Below, piece after piece: positions 20,477 through 30,313 of a DNA stretch of 64,000 nucleotides. The notes beneath the pieces were generated by a model that made no database searches, was not told the origin of the DNA, and saw only the letters and a program-made list of their open reading frames with translations. Within the stretch, counting starts at the first letter, position 1, and each line of letters starts with the position of its first letter. The translations under genes were made by a program, and so were the position numbers. This DNA comes from Gammaproteobacteria bacterium DTU037 (GTDB lineage: Bacteria > Pseudomonadota > Gammaproteobacteria > Pseudomonadales > Pseudomonadaceae): NCBI GenBank assembly GCA_001513025.1, contig LFRZ01000055.1, positions 1 to 64,000 on the forward strand, written 5' to 3'.

Positions 20477-21361
20477 ATGCAATTACGTTTGGTTTTGCTG
20501 GGCGGCGGTAACGCGCTAGGAAAGGCATTGGTACGTTTGGGTGCCGAAGATGATATTTCTTTTCTGGCCCCTAAACCTGAAAAAGGTGCTTGGGACGCGG
20601 CCAGCTTAACCACCCTCCTTGATGAAGTACGTCCTGATGTGGTGATCAATCTGGCGTATTACTATGACTGGTTTCAAGCTGGAGCAGTTGATCCGGCACA
20701 TTTTATACCGCAAGAGCGGGCAGTTGAGCGCTTAGCGCAGCTGTGCAAGCATCATGATTGTATTCTGTTACAACCGTCCAGCTATCGGGTATTTGATGGA
20801 GTGCGTGCTACCGCCTATAACGAAACCAGTGAGTGCAAGCCGCTCAGTCCACGAGGACAGGCTTTGCAGCGTATGGAACAGAGCGTACGAGCGTTATGTT
20901 CCAAGCATATTTTGCTGCGGGTTGGCTGGTTACTGGATGACAGTCCTGAAGGGATGTTGGGTCGTGTATTACGTCGCGCACAAGATCATGAACCGGTCGA
21001 GATGGCCGATGATCGGCGCGGCAATCCAACGCCGGTGGAAGATGCTGCGCGGGTTATGTTGGCGATATTAAAACAGCTCGATTGTTCGGCGCCGTTATGG
21101 GGTACTTACCATTATGGCGGGCAAGAAGCCGCGACGGCGTTAGCAGTTGCGCAAGCAATTTTAGCTGAAGCCCAGGCTTGGCGGCCGCAATTGAGTCAAG
21201 AGGTGGTGTCGCGAGCGCATGCGAGTTTTGCTGATGCGGTGATTGAGCCACAGCATGGTGTGCTAGACAGTCGTAAGATTACCCATACTTTCGGCATTAA
21301 GCCGCGGGCGTGGCGAACAGGTTTGGCAGATTTGCTCGACAGCTATTATCGCAATGTCTAA
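20477..21361 (+). CDS. RmlD-like sugar-nucleotide-binding reductase
   Basis: The 294-residue protein has the N-terminal Rossmann glycine motif (LLGGGNALGKALVRLG, residues 7-22) and the fold of dTDP-4-dehydrorhamnose reductase-like proteins, including PDVVINLAYYYDW and the NPTPVEDAARVML region. The usual YxxxK catalytic pair is not obvious: the segment after LSPRGQALQRMEQ has Gln where a Lys is expected. It may therefore be a divergent or regulatory member. It lies 39 bases after ssb and ends at a strong hairpin. No rhamnose-pathway genes are adjacent, so the substrate is unknown. Confidence 0.7.
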   Translation: MQLRLVLLGGGNALGKALVRLGAEDDISFLAPKPEKGAWDAASLTTLLDEVRPDVVINLAYYYDWFQAGAVDPAHFIPQERAVERLAQLCKHHDCILLQPSSYRVFDGVRATAYNETSECKPLSPRGQALQRMEQSVRALCSKHILLRVGWLLDDSPEGMLGRVLRRAQDHEPVEMADDRRGNPTPVEDAARVMLAILKQLDCSAPLWGTYHYGGQEAATALAVAQAILAEAQAWRPQLSQEVVSRAHASFADAVIEPQHGVLDSRKITHTFGIKPRAWRTGLADLLDSYYRNV

Positions 21362-21382
21362 GGTTTGTCTGATCGAGTCAGC

Positions 21383-21408
21383 GCTTGCGTTCCTATAGGA
21401 ACGCAAGC
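21383..21408 (+). terminator. Hairpin terminator after the RmlD-like gene
   Basis: GCTTGCGTTCC and GGAACGCAAGC form a perfect 11-pair stem around TATA. It begins 22 bases after the stop codon. A weak AT-rich stretch follows. Confidence 0.75.
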
Positions 21409-21446
21409 ACTTTAATAGTTTAGCGCAGGATGTTGCAGCACAAATA

Positions 21447-21473
21447 AAAACAGGCGCTTAATGCGCCTGTTTT
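21447..21473 (-). terminator. Terminator of ompW
   Basis: AAAACAGGCGC pairs with GCGCCTGTTTT around a five-base loop. It lies just after the ompW stop on the minus strand; the A run supplies the T tract in that direction, and the T run on the plus strand makes it bidirectional. Confidence 0.85.
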
Positions 21474-21490
21474 GTTTTCGCTGGTAAAAC

Positions 21491-22192
21491 TTAGAACTTG
21501 TAGCCAAGACCGACCATGTAAACCCATGGTTTAACATCAACATTTACTTTGGCGCGAGCCACATCAGCCACATTCACATAAGCATCTGTATCAATATCGA
21601 TATAACGAATTTGGCCGTTGATCAGCAAATTATCATTAAGCATATAGTCAGCACCAATCTGCGCTGCTAAGCCCCAAGAATTTTTAATATTTAAGCTTTT
21701 CAGTGGAAGGCCCGCTGCGTTATTACCAGCTTTAGCACCACTACTTACGCTCTCGTCAAAGAACCAAGTGTAGTTAATACCTGCACCAACATAGGGCTGG
21801 AAGGCTGATTTACTATCCAGTGGGTAGTACACAGCACTTAAGGTCGGTGGTAAGTGCTTAAAGCTACCAAGCTTACCGTCAACCGCGCCGGTGCCTTTAA
21901 TGTTCGCTTCATGCTTAAAAGGTGTTGCTGCTAGTAATTCAACACCCCAATGGTCAGTGACCATATAAGCAAAGTTTAAACCCAGTTGGGTGTCATTATT
22001 TAGAGTGGCTTTACCACCAAGATTTGCGCCTTCAAGAATACCTCGGTCACCTTTAACACCGGAAGTGCTTTCATGAGTTTGTACAGTCACAGCACCTGCA
22101 CGAACGATAATATCGCCGGCTTGGTGAGCTTGCACTGAAGGTGCAGCAATCGCTAATGCTAATAATGATGTGGCAAATAAAGTTGTGCGCAT
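21491..22192 (-). CDS. ompW: OmpW/OprG-family outer-membrane protein
   Basis: OmpW proteins are eight-stranded beta-barrels that let small hydrophobic molecules cross the outer membrane; the Pseudomonas member is OprG. A signal peptide (MRTTLFATSLLALAIAAPSVQA) precedes the mature barrel, which ends in Phe (YMVGLGYKF). The ATG at 22192 is preferred because GGAG lies seven bases upstream; the in-frame ATG at 22204 has no such site. A perfect ANR/DNR box lies upstream, fitting the oxygen-responsive control known for OmpW and OprG. It stands alone between two hairpins. Confidence 0.93.
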   Translation of the reverse strand: MRTTLFATSLLALAIAAPSVQAHQAGDIIVRAGAVTVQTHESTSGVKGDRGILEGANLGGKATLNNDTQLGLNFAYMVTDHWGVELLAATPFKHEANIKGTGAVDGKLGSFKHLPPTLSAVYYPLDSKSAFQPYVGAGINYTWFFDESVSSGAKAGNNAAGLPLKSLNIKNSWGLAAQIGADYMLNDNLLINGQIRYIDIDTDAYVNVADVARAKVNVDVKPWVYMVGLGYKF

Positions 22193-22263
22193 GATGTGCT
22201 CCATTTACAACTTATGGATTGTGTTGGTTGGTAACAATGTTACGTAATGAAGCGCGGCGCTAT

Positions 22264-22277
22264 TTGATGTGGATCAA
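22264..22277 (-). promoter_or_regulatory. ANR/DNR (FNR-type) box of ompW
   Basis: TTGATGTGGATCAA matches TTGATN4ATCAA at every defined position. Read toward ompW, a site at -41.5 puts the transcription start near 22229, with a -10-like TAACAT at the right distance and a leader of about 36 bases. This geometry is that of class II activation. The remaining 22205-22506 intergenic DNA also holds the fbp promoter region, in which no clear promoter was identified. Confidence 0.85.
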
Positions 22278-22506
22278 TAAATACACTGCTAGTTAATTAT
22301 GTGGCCGTTAAAGACGCTGTTTAGGCGGATAAGCGTGACATGGTTGGCTTTTTTAACTGATGCGATCACGGTCTAGCCGATTTAACTATTGTTTTTAATA
22401 CGATTTTAGAAGATCTGTAGGCCGCAAATGAAAAGCGTTGCAGCATTTGGGGTCACAAAGCGGTAAACTTGCGGGCATATTTTTTCCTACTCCGTTGGAG
22501 CGTTTT

Positions 22507-23526
22507 ATGTCACGCACGAGTTCACGCACGAGTTTAAGTCGTTTCCTTATTGAGCAAACACGTTCACATCAAACCCCTGCAGAGCTACGCTTTTTAATCG
22601 AAGTTGTGGCACGGGCTTGTAAAATGATCAACCATCAAGTGTCTAAAGGTGCTTTAGGTGGTGTGTTAGGCAGTATGGGCACTGAAAACGTACAGGGTGA
22701 AGTACAGAAGAAACTCGATGTGTTATCCAATGAAATTCTTCTTGAGGCCAATGAGTGGGGCGGCCACTTAGCTGGTATGGCGTCTGAAGAAATGGACAAC
22801 GCCTATCAAATCCCAGGCAAATACCCAAAAGGCTCCTACTTGCTGGTATTTGACCCATTGGATGGTTCGAGCAATATTGATGTCAACGTTTCTGTGGGCA
22901 CTATCTTCTCAGTATTGCGCTGCCCTGATCGTAATGGCGAAGAGGGTGACCTCGGCGAAGAAGCGTTCCTACAGCCTGGCACTGAACAAGTGGCTGCAGG
23001 TTATGCGATTTATGGTCCACAAACCATGTTGGTGTTGACCTTAGGTAATGGCGTAAAAGGTTTTACGTTAGACACTGAAATGGGTTCATTTATTATGACC
23101 CACGACGATATTCGCGTGCCTGAGCAGACTGCAGAATTTGCGATTAATATGTCCAATCAACGCCATTGGGAAGCGCCGGTGCAACGCTATGTCAGCGAAC
23201 TGTTGCAAGGTGCAGAAGGGCCGTTAGAGAAAGATTATAATATGCGTTGGGTGGCGGCAATGGTCGCTGATGTACACCGTATTTTGACGCGTGGTGGTGT
23301 CTTTATGTACCCGCGTGATAAACGTGAGCCGGAAAAGCCAGGTAAGTTACGTCTGATGTATGAAGCCAATCCGATGTCATTTATTATTGAGCAAGCCGGT
23401 GGTGTTTCGACCAATGGTTATCAGCGTATTATGGATATTCAACCCAGCTCATTGCATGAGCGCGTGGCAGTCTTTTTAGGCTCAAAGGAAGAAGTTGAGC
23501 GCATCACCGGCTATCATGCCGAATAA
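22507..23526 (+). CDS. fbp: Fructose-1,6-bisphosphatase, class I
   Basis: The enzyme converts fructose-1,6-bisphosphate to fructose-6-phosphate in gluconeogenesis. The ATG at 22507 gives 339 residues ([17 protein letters not shown]) and follows TTGGAG at good spacing; the in-frame ATG at 22438 would add a tail not typical of the family. The metal-binding motif [20 protein letters not shown] (about residues 116-135) is the class I hallmark. The acidic metal ligands ASEEMDN precede it. It is a single gene, divergent from ompW. Confidence 0.96.
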   Translation: MSRTSSRTSLSRFLIEQTRSHQTPAELRFLIEVVARACKMINHQVSKGALGGVLGSMGTENVQGEVQKKLDVLSNEILLEANEWGGHLAGMASEEMDNAYQIPGKYPKGSYLLVFDPLDGSSNIDVNVSVGTIFSVLRCPDRNGEEGDLGEEAFLQPGTEQVAAGYAIYGPQTMLVLTLGNGVKGFTLDTEMGSFIMTHDDIRVPEQTAEFAINMSNQRHWEAPVQRYVSELLQGAEGPLEKDYNMRWVAAMVADVHRILTRGGVFMYPRDKREPEKPGKLRLMYEANPMSFIIEQAGGVSTNGYQRIMDIQPSSLHERVAVFLGSKEEVERITGYHAE

Positions 23527-23546
23527 AAAGCTATAGCTGGCCGCTC

Positions 23547-23584
23547 CACCCTATAAAACTCAGTGCATCTGGTTTTGTAGGGTG
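23547..23584 (+). terminator. Hairpin after fbp
   Basis: CACCCTATAAAAC pairs with GTTTTGTAGGGTG (13 pairs, one wobble) around a 12-base loop, 20 bases after the fbp stop. No T tract follows. It insulates fbp from the nos promoter region that starts at once. Confidence 0.55.
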
Positions 23585-23597
23585 AGAGTGGCAAGTA

Positions 23598-23611
23598 TTG
23601 ATCTATATCAA
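23598..23611 (+). promoter_or_regulatory. ANR/DNR box 1 upstream of nosR
   Basis: TTGATCTATATCAA is a perfect match to TTGATN4ATCAA. An AT-rich -10-like TATTAT follows at 23641-23646. Its distance from the box is slightly longer than the class II optimum, so the exact start site is uncertain. Confidence 0.85.
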
Positions 23612-23725
23612 TATTTGATTAGTTAGTAGGTTTTAGCAGATATTATAAATGTAACCCCGCATGTCTGATGTCCTGTACGTTTGCGTGGTTATTCTGAATA
23701 ATCGTCTGTCCAGTAAAAAATAGGC

Positions 23726-23739
23726 ATGATTTTGATCAA
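23726..23739 (+). promoter_or_regulatory. ANR/DNR box 2 upstream of nosR
   Basis: ATGATTTTGATCAA differs from TTGATN4ATCAA only at the first base. It lies 128 bases downstream of box 1. If it acts at -41.5, transcription would begin near 23774, after the first possible nosR start (23743) and before the preferred start at 23800. It could also act as a repressing or modulating site for a promoter driven by box 1. Confidence 0.6.
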
Positions 23740-23799
23740 GGTATGTTTGCGCCCTTGCTTGCTAAGCTCGACATACTTATTAAGTATCAGGGCACTATC

Positions 23800-25992
23800 A
23801 TGCAGGCTAGTTATATATATTCACAACGGAGATGGTTAGCGAGCATCACTTGGCTAATGATCTTGCTGATACTGTGTTTTTATGGGCTCAGCTCGGCGCA
23901 GGCCGCCAACTTAACCGCGTTAGAAAAAGGGCGGATTGCTTTAACTTTCCCACAGTCGGGCACTATCACTGAACCCGAAGGTGAGTTTCAAATCAGGCAG
24001 ATTTTGTCGGGCGATGAACTGCTTGGCTACGCCTATCAAACGATCAACGTTGTTGATATCCCGGCCTACTCCGGCAAACCGATTAATTTGCAGGTACTCT
24101 TAGATCCGCAAGGCGTGATTCAAGATGCCTATGTTTTAGAGCACCATGAGCCTATTTTGCTGATTGGTATTCCTGAACAAAAACTGCATGATTTTGCGGC
24201 TAAATATGCCGGTATTAAAGTCGATCAGCGCGTGGTGATTGGCCGCTCTAAAGACGAGTCAGCCATCACAATTGATGCGGTCTCGGGTGCTACTGTGACG
24301 GTGATGGTGGTCAACGAAGCCATTATGCGTTCCGCTCACCAAGTGGCGGTATCCCTAGGCTTAGTCTCTGCTCACTCGCAAATTAAAAACAAGCCTGCCA
24401 TCGTCCTGATGGACCAATATCAGAAGGCCAGTTGGACCACGCTAACCGGTGATGGCTCTATTCGTCGCTTGTTGCTCAGTCGCGGCCAAGTGGACGATGC
24501 CTTTATTGGTAGCGAAGCCGAAGGGGTGGATGCGGCGAGTCCAGAGCAGCGTGATGATACCTTTATTGATTTGTATGTCGCCGAGCTGAACCCGCCAACT
24601 ATTGGTCGTAATCTACTGGGCGAGCGACAATATCAAGAGTTAATGAGTGAGCTGAAAGCTGACGAGCGCGCCATTGTCGTGCTGGGTAATGGTGAGTATT
24701 CGTTTAAAGGATCGGGCTATGTGCGTGGTGGTATTTTTGACCGCATTCAGTTGCGCCAATTTGGCGACGTTGTCAGCTTCCGCGATTTAGACTTTTATCG
24801 CTTAAGTGATGTGTATGCCGAAGGCATGCCGGACTTTAGTGAAATGGGCATCTTTATTATTCGCCCACAATACGCCTTTGATTCAGGCTCAGATTGGACT
24901 TTAGAGCTGTTGGTACGCCGTCAAACGGGTCCGGTTGACAGTATCTTTACCAGCTTTGAGTTAGCCTACCAAATGCCTGAGATGTACCTTGAACGCCCCC
25001 CGTTAACCGCCTCTGAGCAGGCGGCGATTGATGAAGCGAACCGTCCATTATGGCTCAATATCTGGTACCAGAAAGACTTTCAAATCATTGTCTTAGGTAT
25101 TGGCTTGGTTGCTCTGTTCGCGATTCTGTTCCTGCAGGATTATTTAGTTCGTTACCCTAAAGTGCTGCACCGCGTGCGTATGGGCTATCTGACCTTTACC
25201 GTGGTGTTTATTGGTTGGTATGCGCTGGGACAGCTGTCAATTGTTAACGTGCTGACCTTTGCTCATTCGATTATGAATGGCTTCAGTTGGGAGCTGTTTT
25301 TAAGTGACCCGATCATCTTTATTCTTTGGGGTGTGACGGCGGCTATTGTCTTGCTCTGGGGGCGTGGAGTGTTCTGCGGTTGGTTGTGCCCATTCGGTGC
25401 CTTGCAGGAGATCATCAATGAGGTTGCGCGCAAGATAAAGATCCCGCAGTACGATGTGCCTTTTGCTCTGCATGAGCGTTTGTGGGCAATCAAGTACATT
25501 ATTTTACTGATCCTCTTTGGCATCTCCTTGGAGTCCATGTCAGCGGCTGAGAAATATGCTGAAATTGAACCTTTTAAAACGGCAATTACATTGAAGTTTG
25601 ATCGTCAGTGGTGGTTCGTTCTCTATGCCGTTGTTTTGCTGGTGATCAATATCTTCACTCGCAAAGTCTATTGCCGCTACATTTGTCCGCTGGGTGCAGC
25701 CTTAGCAATTCCGACCAAATTACGTTTGTTTGATTGGCTCAAACGCCGCAAAGAATGTGGTACGCCGTGTCAGTTATGTGCAGTTGAGTGTGAGGTTCAA
25801 GCCATTCATCCCGATGGCACGATCAATGCCAACGAGTGCCACCACTGCCTTGATTGCCAAGTCACCTATTTTAATGAGGACCGTTGTCCTCCGTTAGTGG
25901 CGAAGAAAAAGCGTCGCGAACGTAATAAAGCAGCTCCGCAAATGCAAGAGCCGCACATTATTCCGGCCGTCCAGCTGGATACCCCGTCTTAA
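23800..25992 (+). CDS. nosR: NosR, membrane flavo-iron-sulfur regulator and electron donor for N2O reduction
   Basis: NosR passes electrons from the membrane to NosZ and is needed for nos expression. The ATG at 23800 gives 730 residues, near the P. stutzeri length, with AGGG seven bases upstream; the 23743 start is less likely. A signal or first helix (about 12-36) precedes a periplasmic flavin domain with the covalent-FMN motif SGATVT (162-167). Several transmembrane helices follow, with two cytoplasmic CxxxCP motifs (CGWLCPFGA, CRYICPLGA). A ferredoxin-like C-terminus has CGTPCQLCAVEC and CHHCLDC. It heads nosRZDFYL. Confidence 0.95.
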   Translation: MQASYIYSQRRWLASITWLMILLILCFYGLSSAQAANLTALEKGRIALTFPQSGTITEPEGEFQIRQILSGDELLGYAYQTINVVDIPAYSGKPINLQVLLDPQGVIQDAYVLEHHEPILLIGIPEQKLHDFAAKYAGIKVDQRVVIGRSKDESAITIDAVSGATVTVMVVNEAIMRSAHQVAVSLGLVSAHSQIKNKPAIVLMDQYQKASWTTLTGDGSIRRLLLSRGQVDDAFIGSEAEGVDAASPEQRDDTFIDLYVAELNPPTIGRNLLGERQYQELMSELKADERAIVVLGNGEYSFKGSGYVRGGIFDRIQLRQFGDVVSFRDLDFYRLSDVYAEGMPDFSEMGIFIIRPQYAFDSGSDWTLELLVRRQTGPVDSIFTSFELAYQMPEMYLERPPLTASEQAAIDEANRPLWLNIWYQKDFQIIVLGIGLVALFAILFLQDYLVRYPKVLHRVRMGYLTFTVVFIGWYALGQLSIVNVLTFAHSIMNGFSWELFLSDPIIFILWGVTAAIVLLWGRGVFCGWLCPFGALQEIINEVARKIKIPQYDVPFALHERLWAIKYIILLILFGISLESMSAAEKYAEIEPFKTAITLKFDRQWWFVLYAVVLLVINIFTRKVYCRYICPLGAALAIPTKLRLFDWLKRRKECGTPCQLCAVECEVQAIHPDGTINANECHHCLDCQVTYFNEDRCPPLVAKKKRRERNKAAPQMQEPHIIPAVQLDTPS

Positions 25993-26035
25993 TTCCGTCC
26001 AAATTAAGACACATTACCCAGGAGATGTATCTGTC

Positions 26036-27949
26036 ATGAGCGAAAAGAAAACAACAACTGAGATTGAAAAGGCAGGCTTAAGTCGGCGCGGCTTTCTTGG
26101 CGCCACTGCAGTCACTGGTGCAACCATAGTCGGTGCTACAGCCATCGGCTCTTCAGTTATGAGTCGTGAAACTTGGGCGGCCGCTGTTAAAGAAGCAAAA
26201 AACAAAGCCCATGTTGGTCCAGGTGAGTTGGATGATTACTACTGCTTTTTAAGTGGTGGTCACCAAGGTGAAGTGCGTGTGATGGGTTTACCCTCCATGC
26301 GCGAATTGATGCGTATTCCAGTATTTAATATGGATGGCGCAGTGGGTTGGGGTATTACCAACGAAAGTAAAGCGGTATTGGGTGAAAGCGCTAAATTTAT
26401 GAACGGCGACTGTCACCACCCACACATTTCTATGACTGATGGTAGTTACGATGGTAAATACCTGTTTATTAACGATAAAGCCAACACCCGTGTTGCGCGG
26501 ATTCGTTTAGATATCATGAAGTGCGATAAAATCACCACTATTCCTAACGTGCAATCGATCCACGGTTTACGCTTGCAGAAAGTGCCCTACACCAAGTATG
26601 TCTTCTGCAACGCAGAGTTCATCATTCCGCACCCAAACGATGGCACTAACATCGACAATCTCGATGCCGCGGAAAAGTACACCATGTATAACGCCATTGA
26701 TGCGGAAACCATGGAAGTAGCATGGCAGGTGATAGTTGATGGTAACCTTGATAACACTGATATGTGCTACACCGGTAAATATGCTGCAGCGACCTGCTAC
26801 AACTCAGAAGGTGCTTACGATATCGCTGGTATGATGCGCAATGAGCGTGACTGGGTCACCATCTTCAACATCCCGCGCATTGAAGAGGAAATCAAAGCTG
26901 GCCGCTTTATCACCCTCGGCGACTCAAAAGTGCCGGTGGTTGATGGCCGTAAGAAAGAAGGCAAAAACGCCCGTGTGACGCGCTATGTGCCAGTACCAAA
27001 AAACCCACACGGCTTAAATACTTCACCCGATGGTAAGTACTTTATTGCCAACGGTAAGCTGTCACCCACCTGCTCAATGATTGCCATTGATATGCTGGAT
27101 GATTTGTTTAATGACAAATTTGCTGATGAGCGTGACGTGATTGTTGGTGAGCCAGAGTTGGGTCTTGGTCCATTACACACGACTTTCGATGGTCGCGGTA
27201 ATGCTTACACCACACTGTTTATTGACAGCCAAGTGGTGAAGTGGGACATGGCAGAGGCAGTACGCTCTTATAAAGGCGAAAAAGTGAACTACATTAAGCA
27301 AAAGCTTGATGTGCACTACCAGCCTGGCCACAACCATGCCTCTTTAACTGAAACTAAAGATGCCGATGGCAAATGGCTGTTGGTATTAAGTAAGTTCTCT
27401 AAAGACCGTTTCTTACCCGTGGGTCCATTGCACCCAGAGAATGATCAGTTAATTGATATTTCTGGCGATGAAATGAAAATCGTGCATGATGGTCCATCCT
27501 ATGCAGAACCGCATGATGCGATTATGGCGCGTCGTGATCAGATCAAAACCAAGAAAGTTTGGGATCGTGATGACCCATACTTTGCTGCGACTGTAGCGCG
27601 CGCCAAAGAAGACGGAATTACCTTGGAAACGGATAACAAAGTCATCCGTGAGGGTAATAAAGTACGTGTGTACATGACTTCTATTGCTCCGTCTTACGGT
27701 ATGAGTGAGTTTACTGTTAACCAGGGTGACGAAGTCACAGTAACTATTACCAACTTGGATATGATTGAAGACGTGACCCATGGTTTCTGCATGGTTAACC
27801 ACGGTGTCAGTATGGAAATCAGCCCACAGCAAACGTCATCAGTAACCTTTACTGCGGATAAGCCTGGCGTGTTCTGGTACTACTGCAACTGGTTCTGCCA
27901 CGCACTGCACATGGAAATGGTTGGTCGTATGCTAGTTAAACCTGTGTAA
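26036..27949 (+). CDS. nosZ: Nitrous-oxide reductase (clade I, Tat-exported)
   Basis: NosZ reduces N2O to N2 in the periplasm. The 637-residue precursor has a Tat signal with SRRGFL at residues 16-21, marking the clade I type. The seven-bladed propeller carries CuZ histidines, including DCHHPH (His127, His128). The C-terminal cupredoxin domain has the CuA ligands in CNWFCHALHMEM (Cys617, Cys621, His625, Met628). All key ligands seen are intact, so the enzyme should be functional. AGGAG precedes the start. A hairpin after the gene may make nosZ transcript more abundant than the accessory genes. Confidence 0.98.
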   Translation: MSEKKTTTEIEKAGLSRRGFLGATAVTGATIVGATAIGSSVMSRETWAAAVKEAKNKAHVGPGELDDYYCFLSGGHQGEVRVMGLPSMRELMRIPVFNMDGAVGWGITNESKAVLGESAKFMNGDCHHPHISMTDGSYDGKYLFINDKANTRVARIRLDIMKCDKITTIPNVQSIHGLRLQKVPYTKYVFCNAEFIIPHPNDGTNIDNLDAAEKYTMYNAIDAETMEVAWQVIVDGNLDNTDMCYTGKYAAATCYNSEGAYDIAGMMRNERDWVTIFNIPRIEEEIKAGRFITLGDSKVPVVDGRKKEGKNARVTRYVPVPKNPHGLNTSPDGKYFIANGKLSPTCSMIAIDMLDDLFNDKFADERDVIVGEPELGLGPLHTTFDGRGNAYTTLFIDSQVVKWDMAEAVRSYKGEKVNYIKQKLDVHYQPGHNHASLTETKDADGKWLLVLSKFSKDRFLPVGPLHPENDQLIDISGDEMKIVHDGPSYAEPHDAIMARRDQIKTKKVWDRDDPYFAATVARAKEDGITLETDNKVIREGNKVRVYMTSIAPSYGMSEFTVNQGDEVTVTITNLDMIEDVTHGFCMVNHGVSMEISPQQTSSVTFTADKPGVFWYYCNWFCHALHMEMVGRMLVKPV

Positions 27950-27965
27950 AACAGGTAAAAGTGAT

Positions 27966-27995
27966 CGGCGCTGTTCTCGCAATGAGGCAGCGCCG
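27966..27995 (+). terminator. Hairpin between nosZ and nosD
   Basis: CGGCGCTG pairs with CAGCGCCG around a 14-base loop and is followed by GTTTTCT. It lies in the 103-base nosZ-nosD gap. It could terminate part of the transcript or protect the nosZ mRNA end. Confidence 0.65.
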
Positions 27996-28052
27996 GTTTT
28001 CTGGCACATTGGGGACTTATATGCAGACTCGTAGACAACAGGATGCGCGGCG

Positions 28053-29405
28053 ATGATTCGCGGAATTATTTACAGTGTTGCATTGCTTTTAGTGCTGCCT
28101 GTTTACGCAGCAGAAGAAGTGCCAGACGCATTGAAAGACGTGCAATTGCACGAGATTCAAGCCGCACCCGATGCGGACCTACAATTACAATCAATCACTC
28201 AACTGCCGTTAGAAAAAGTCTCTGAGCAGCATTGGCGTTTACCTGCGGGTGACTATATAGGGCACTTTGTGATTGATCAGCCGATGACCTTTGAGTGCGC
28301 AAAAGATGCTTATTTGCGTGGCGGAGGGCTAGGCAATGCACTGAATATTCGTGCAGCTGATGTCAGTGTTATCAATTGCGATATCAGTCAGTGGGGACAT
28401 AACCTCACGCAAATGGATGCGGGTATCTTTATTGAGCGCACAGCTAAAAATGCGCGTATCGAAAATAATTTTATCCATGGCCAAGGCTTTGGTGTGTGGG
28501 TTGATGCCACGCACAATGTCAGCATTATTAATAATAAAGTGCAGGGCGACTTAACCTTGCGCAATCAAGACCGTGGCAATGGGATTCATCTGTTTGCTGT
28601 GCGTTTTGCCAATATCAGCGGTAATGAAATCTGGGAAACACGCGACGGTATTTATATTGAAGCGGCCAATGACAATATTATCCATAACAATCACATGCGT
28701 GATTTACGTTATGGCGTGCACTATATGTTTTCCAATCGTAATGAAGTGACCGACAACAGCACCACCCGTACCCGCACTGGCTATGCCTTGATGCAAAGTC
28801 GCCAGCTGACGGTGACGGGTAACCGTTCTGATCATGATCAGAATTACGGTATTTTAATGAATTACATCACCTACTCAACACTTAAAGATAACTTTGTCAC
28901 TGCTGTACAGCCTGGCTCAGGTGATGGTGTACATATCAGTGGAGCCGAAGGAAAAGCGTTATTTATTTATAATTCACTGTTTAACACGCTGACCGGTAAT
29001 CACTTTGAGCACAGTGCCTTGGGTATTCATTTAACCGCAGGCTCAGAAGACAATCGTATTTATCATAACTCCTTCATTGGTAATCAGCAGCAGGTTAAGT
29101 ACGTCGCGATTCGTTATCAAGAGTGGTCATATGAAGGCAAGGGTAACTATTGGAGCGACTATTTAGGTTGGGATCGCAACAGTGATGGCATCGGCGATGT
29201 AGCGTACGAGCCTAATGATAATGTCGATCGCTTATTATGGATTTATCCACAAGTGCGTTTATTGATGCACAGTCCAAGTATCGAGTTATTACGTTTAGTG
29301 CAGCGGGCTTTTCCAGTGGTGAAATATCCCGGCGTACAAGACAGTTATCCGTTAATGCGTCCGGTGACTCGCGTTGCACCCCTTTCTTCAGGACTATCAG
29401 AATGA
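28053..29405 (+). CDS. nosD: NosD, periplasmic copper-centre maturation protein
   Basis: NosD works with the ABC transporter NosFY to supply sulfur for the tetranuclear CuZ centre of NosZ. The 450-residue protein has a Sec signal ([20 protein letters not shown]) and then right-handed beta-helix repeats of the CASH type, seen as recurring Asn-rich rungs such as [23 protein letters not shown] and LTGNHFEH. The C-terminal part contains the [12 protein letters not shown] motif found in NosD. Its stop overlaps the nosF start by four bases. Confidence 0.95.
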   Translation: MIRGIIYSVALLLVLPVYAAEEVPDALKDVQLHEIQAAPDADLQLQSITQLPLEKVSEQHWRLPAGDYIGHFVIDQPMTFECAKDAYLRGGGLGNALNIRAADVSVINCDISQWGHNLTQMDAGIFIERTAKNARIENNFIHGQGFGVWVDATHNVSIINNKVQGDLTLRNQDRGNGIHLFAVRFANISGNEIWETRDGIYIEAANDNIIHNNHMRDLRYGVHYMFSNRNEVTDNSTTRTRTGYALMQSRQLTVTGNRSDHDQNYGILMNYITYSTLKDNFVTAVQPGSGDGVHISGAEGKALFIYNSLFNTLTGNHFEHSALGIHLTAGSEDNRIYHNSFIGNQQQVKYVAIRYQEWSYEGKGNYWSDYLGWDRNSDGIGDVAYEPNDNVDRLLWIYPQVRLLMHSPSIELLRLVQRAFPVVKYPGVQDSYPLMRPVTRVAPLSSGLSE

Positions 29406-30313
29406 ATGCTGTAGAACTGCACAATGTGTATCAGCAGTACGGCTCTATGGCTGTACTCGACAATATTAGTTTGAGCCTTGCTGAAGGCGAAGTTTTAGGC
29501 CTCTTTGGTCACAATGGTGCGGGTAAAACCACCACTGTGCGCTTGATTCTAGGCTTGTTGCAAGCGACCACCGGAGAGGTCCGCGTGCTCGGTGGTACGC
29601 CGGGGGAGAGCGATATTCGTCGTCAAATCGGCTTTTTACCGGAGAACGTGACCTTTTATCCACAGTTGACTGGGCGTGAAACCTTGTTACATTTTGCCCG
29701 TTTAAAAGGCGCAGCTGTACAACAGGTGGATGATTTACTGGAGCAGGTGGGTCTCACCGCCGCCAGTTCGAAACGGGTCAAAACCTACTCGAAAGGAATG
29801 CGTCAACGTTTAGGTTTGGCTCAGGCTCTATTGGGGCGTCCGCGCTTACTGTTGCTGGATGAGCCTACCGTTGGTTTAGATCCGATTGCCACGCAAGAGC
29901 TGTATCAAGTGATAGGTCGCTTGCGTGATGAAGGCACCAGCATCGTGATCTGCTCGCACGTACTGCCGGGCGTTGAACCTTATATTGATCGCGCTGCGGT
30001 CTTAGCTTTAGGTCGATTAGAAGCGGTGGGCACCTTGCATGAGTTGCGCAGTCAAGCGCAGTTGCCCGTACGTATTCGTGCGGCAGGTTTAACTGTTGCA
30101 CAGCTGAGCGCACCCGAGGTGCAAGCGATTCGCCCCTTGCATGGTGTTTGGCACGAATTGCTGGTGGCACCTATGGATAAGTTGGCCACGGTGCAGCGTA
30201 TTTTACAGTTACAGCCGCAAGATTTAGAGGTGCAGCCCCCTTCTTTAGAAGACTTGTACTGTTATTACATGGAGCAAGCGGGCGCCTTGGGTGTTGCAGG
30301 AGTTCAGCAATGA
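29402..30313 (+). CDS. nosF: NosF, ABC transporter ATPase for NosZ maturation
   Basis: The 303-residue ATPase powers the NosY permease. Walker A is GHNGAGKTT (about 37-45), the signature [13 protein letters not shown] follows, and Walker B is [13 protein letters not shown]. The ATG at 29402 overlaps the nosD stop as ATGA; longer readings into nosD are rejected. The C-terminal part beyond the ATPase is typical of NosF, and the stop overlaps nosY by four bases. Confidence 0.95.
   Translation: MNAVELHNVYQQYGSMAVLDNISLSLAEGEVLGLFGHNGAGKTTTVRLILGLLQATTGEVRVLGGTPGESDIRRQIGFLPENVTFYPQLTGRETLLHFARLKGAAVQQVDDLLEQVGLTAASSKRVKTYSKGMRQRLGLAQALLGRPRLLLLDEPTVGLDPIATQELYQVIGRLRDEGTSIVICSHVLPGVEPYIDRAAVLALGRLEAVGTLHELRSQAQLPVRIRAAGLTVAQLSAPEVQAIRPLHGVWHELLVAPMDKLATVQRILQLQPQDLEVQPPSLEDLYCYYMEQAGALGVAGVQQ

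Noticed and set aside
23743-23799. Longer NosR starting at 23743
   Set aside because: The start overlaps the second ANR/DNR box neighbourhood, its AAGG site is too close, and the 23800 start has better spacing and family length.
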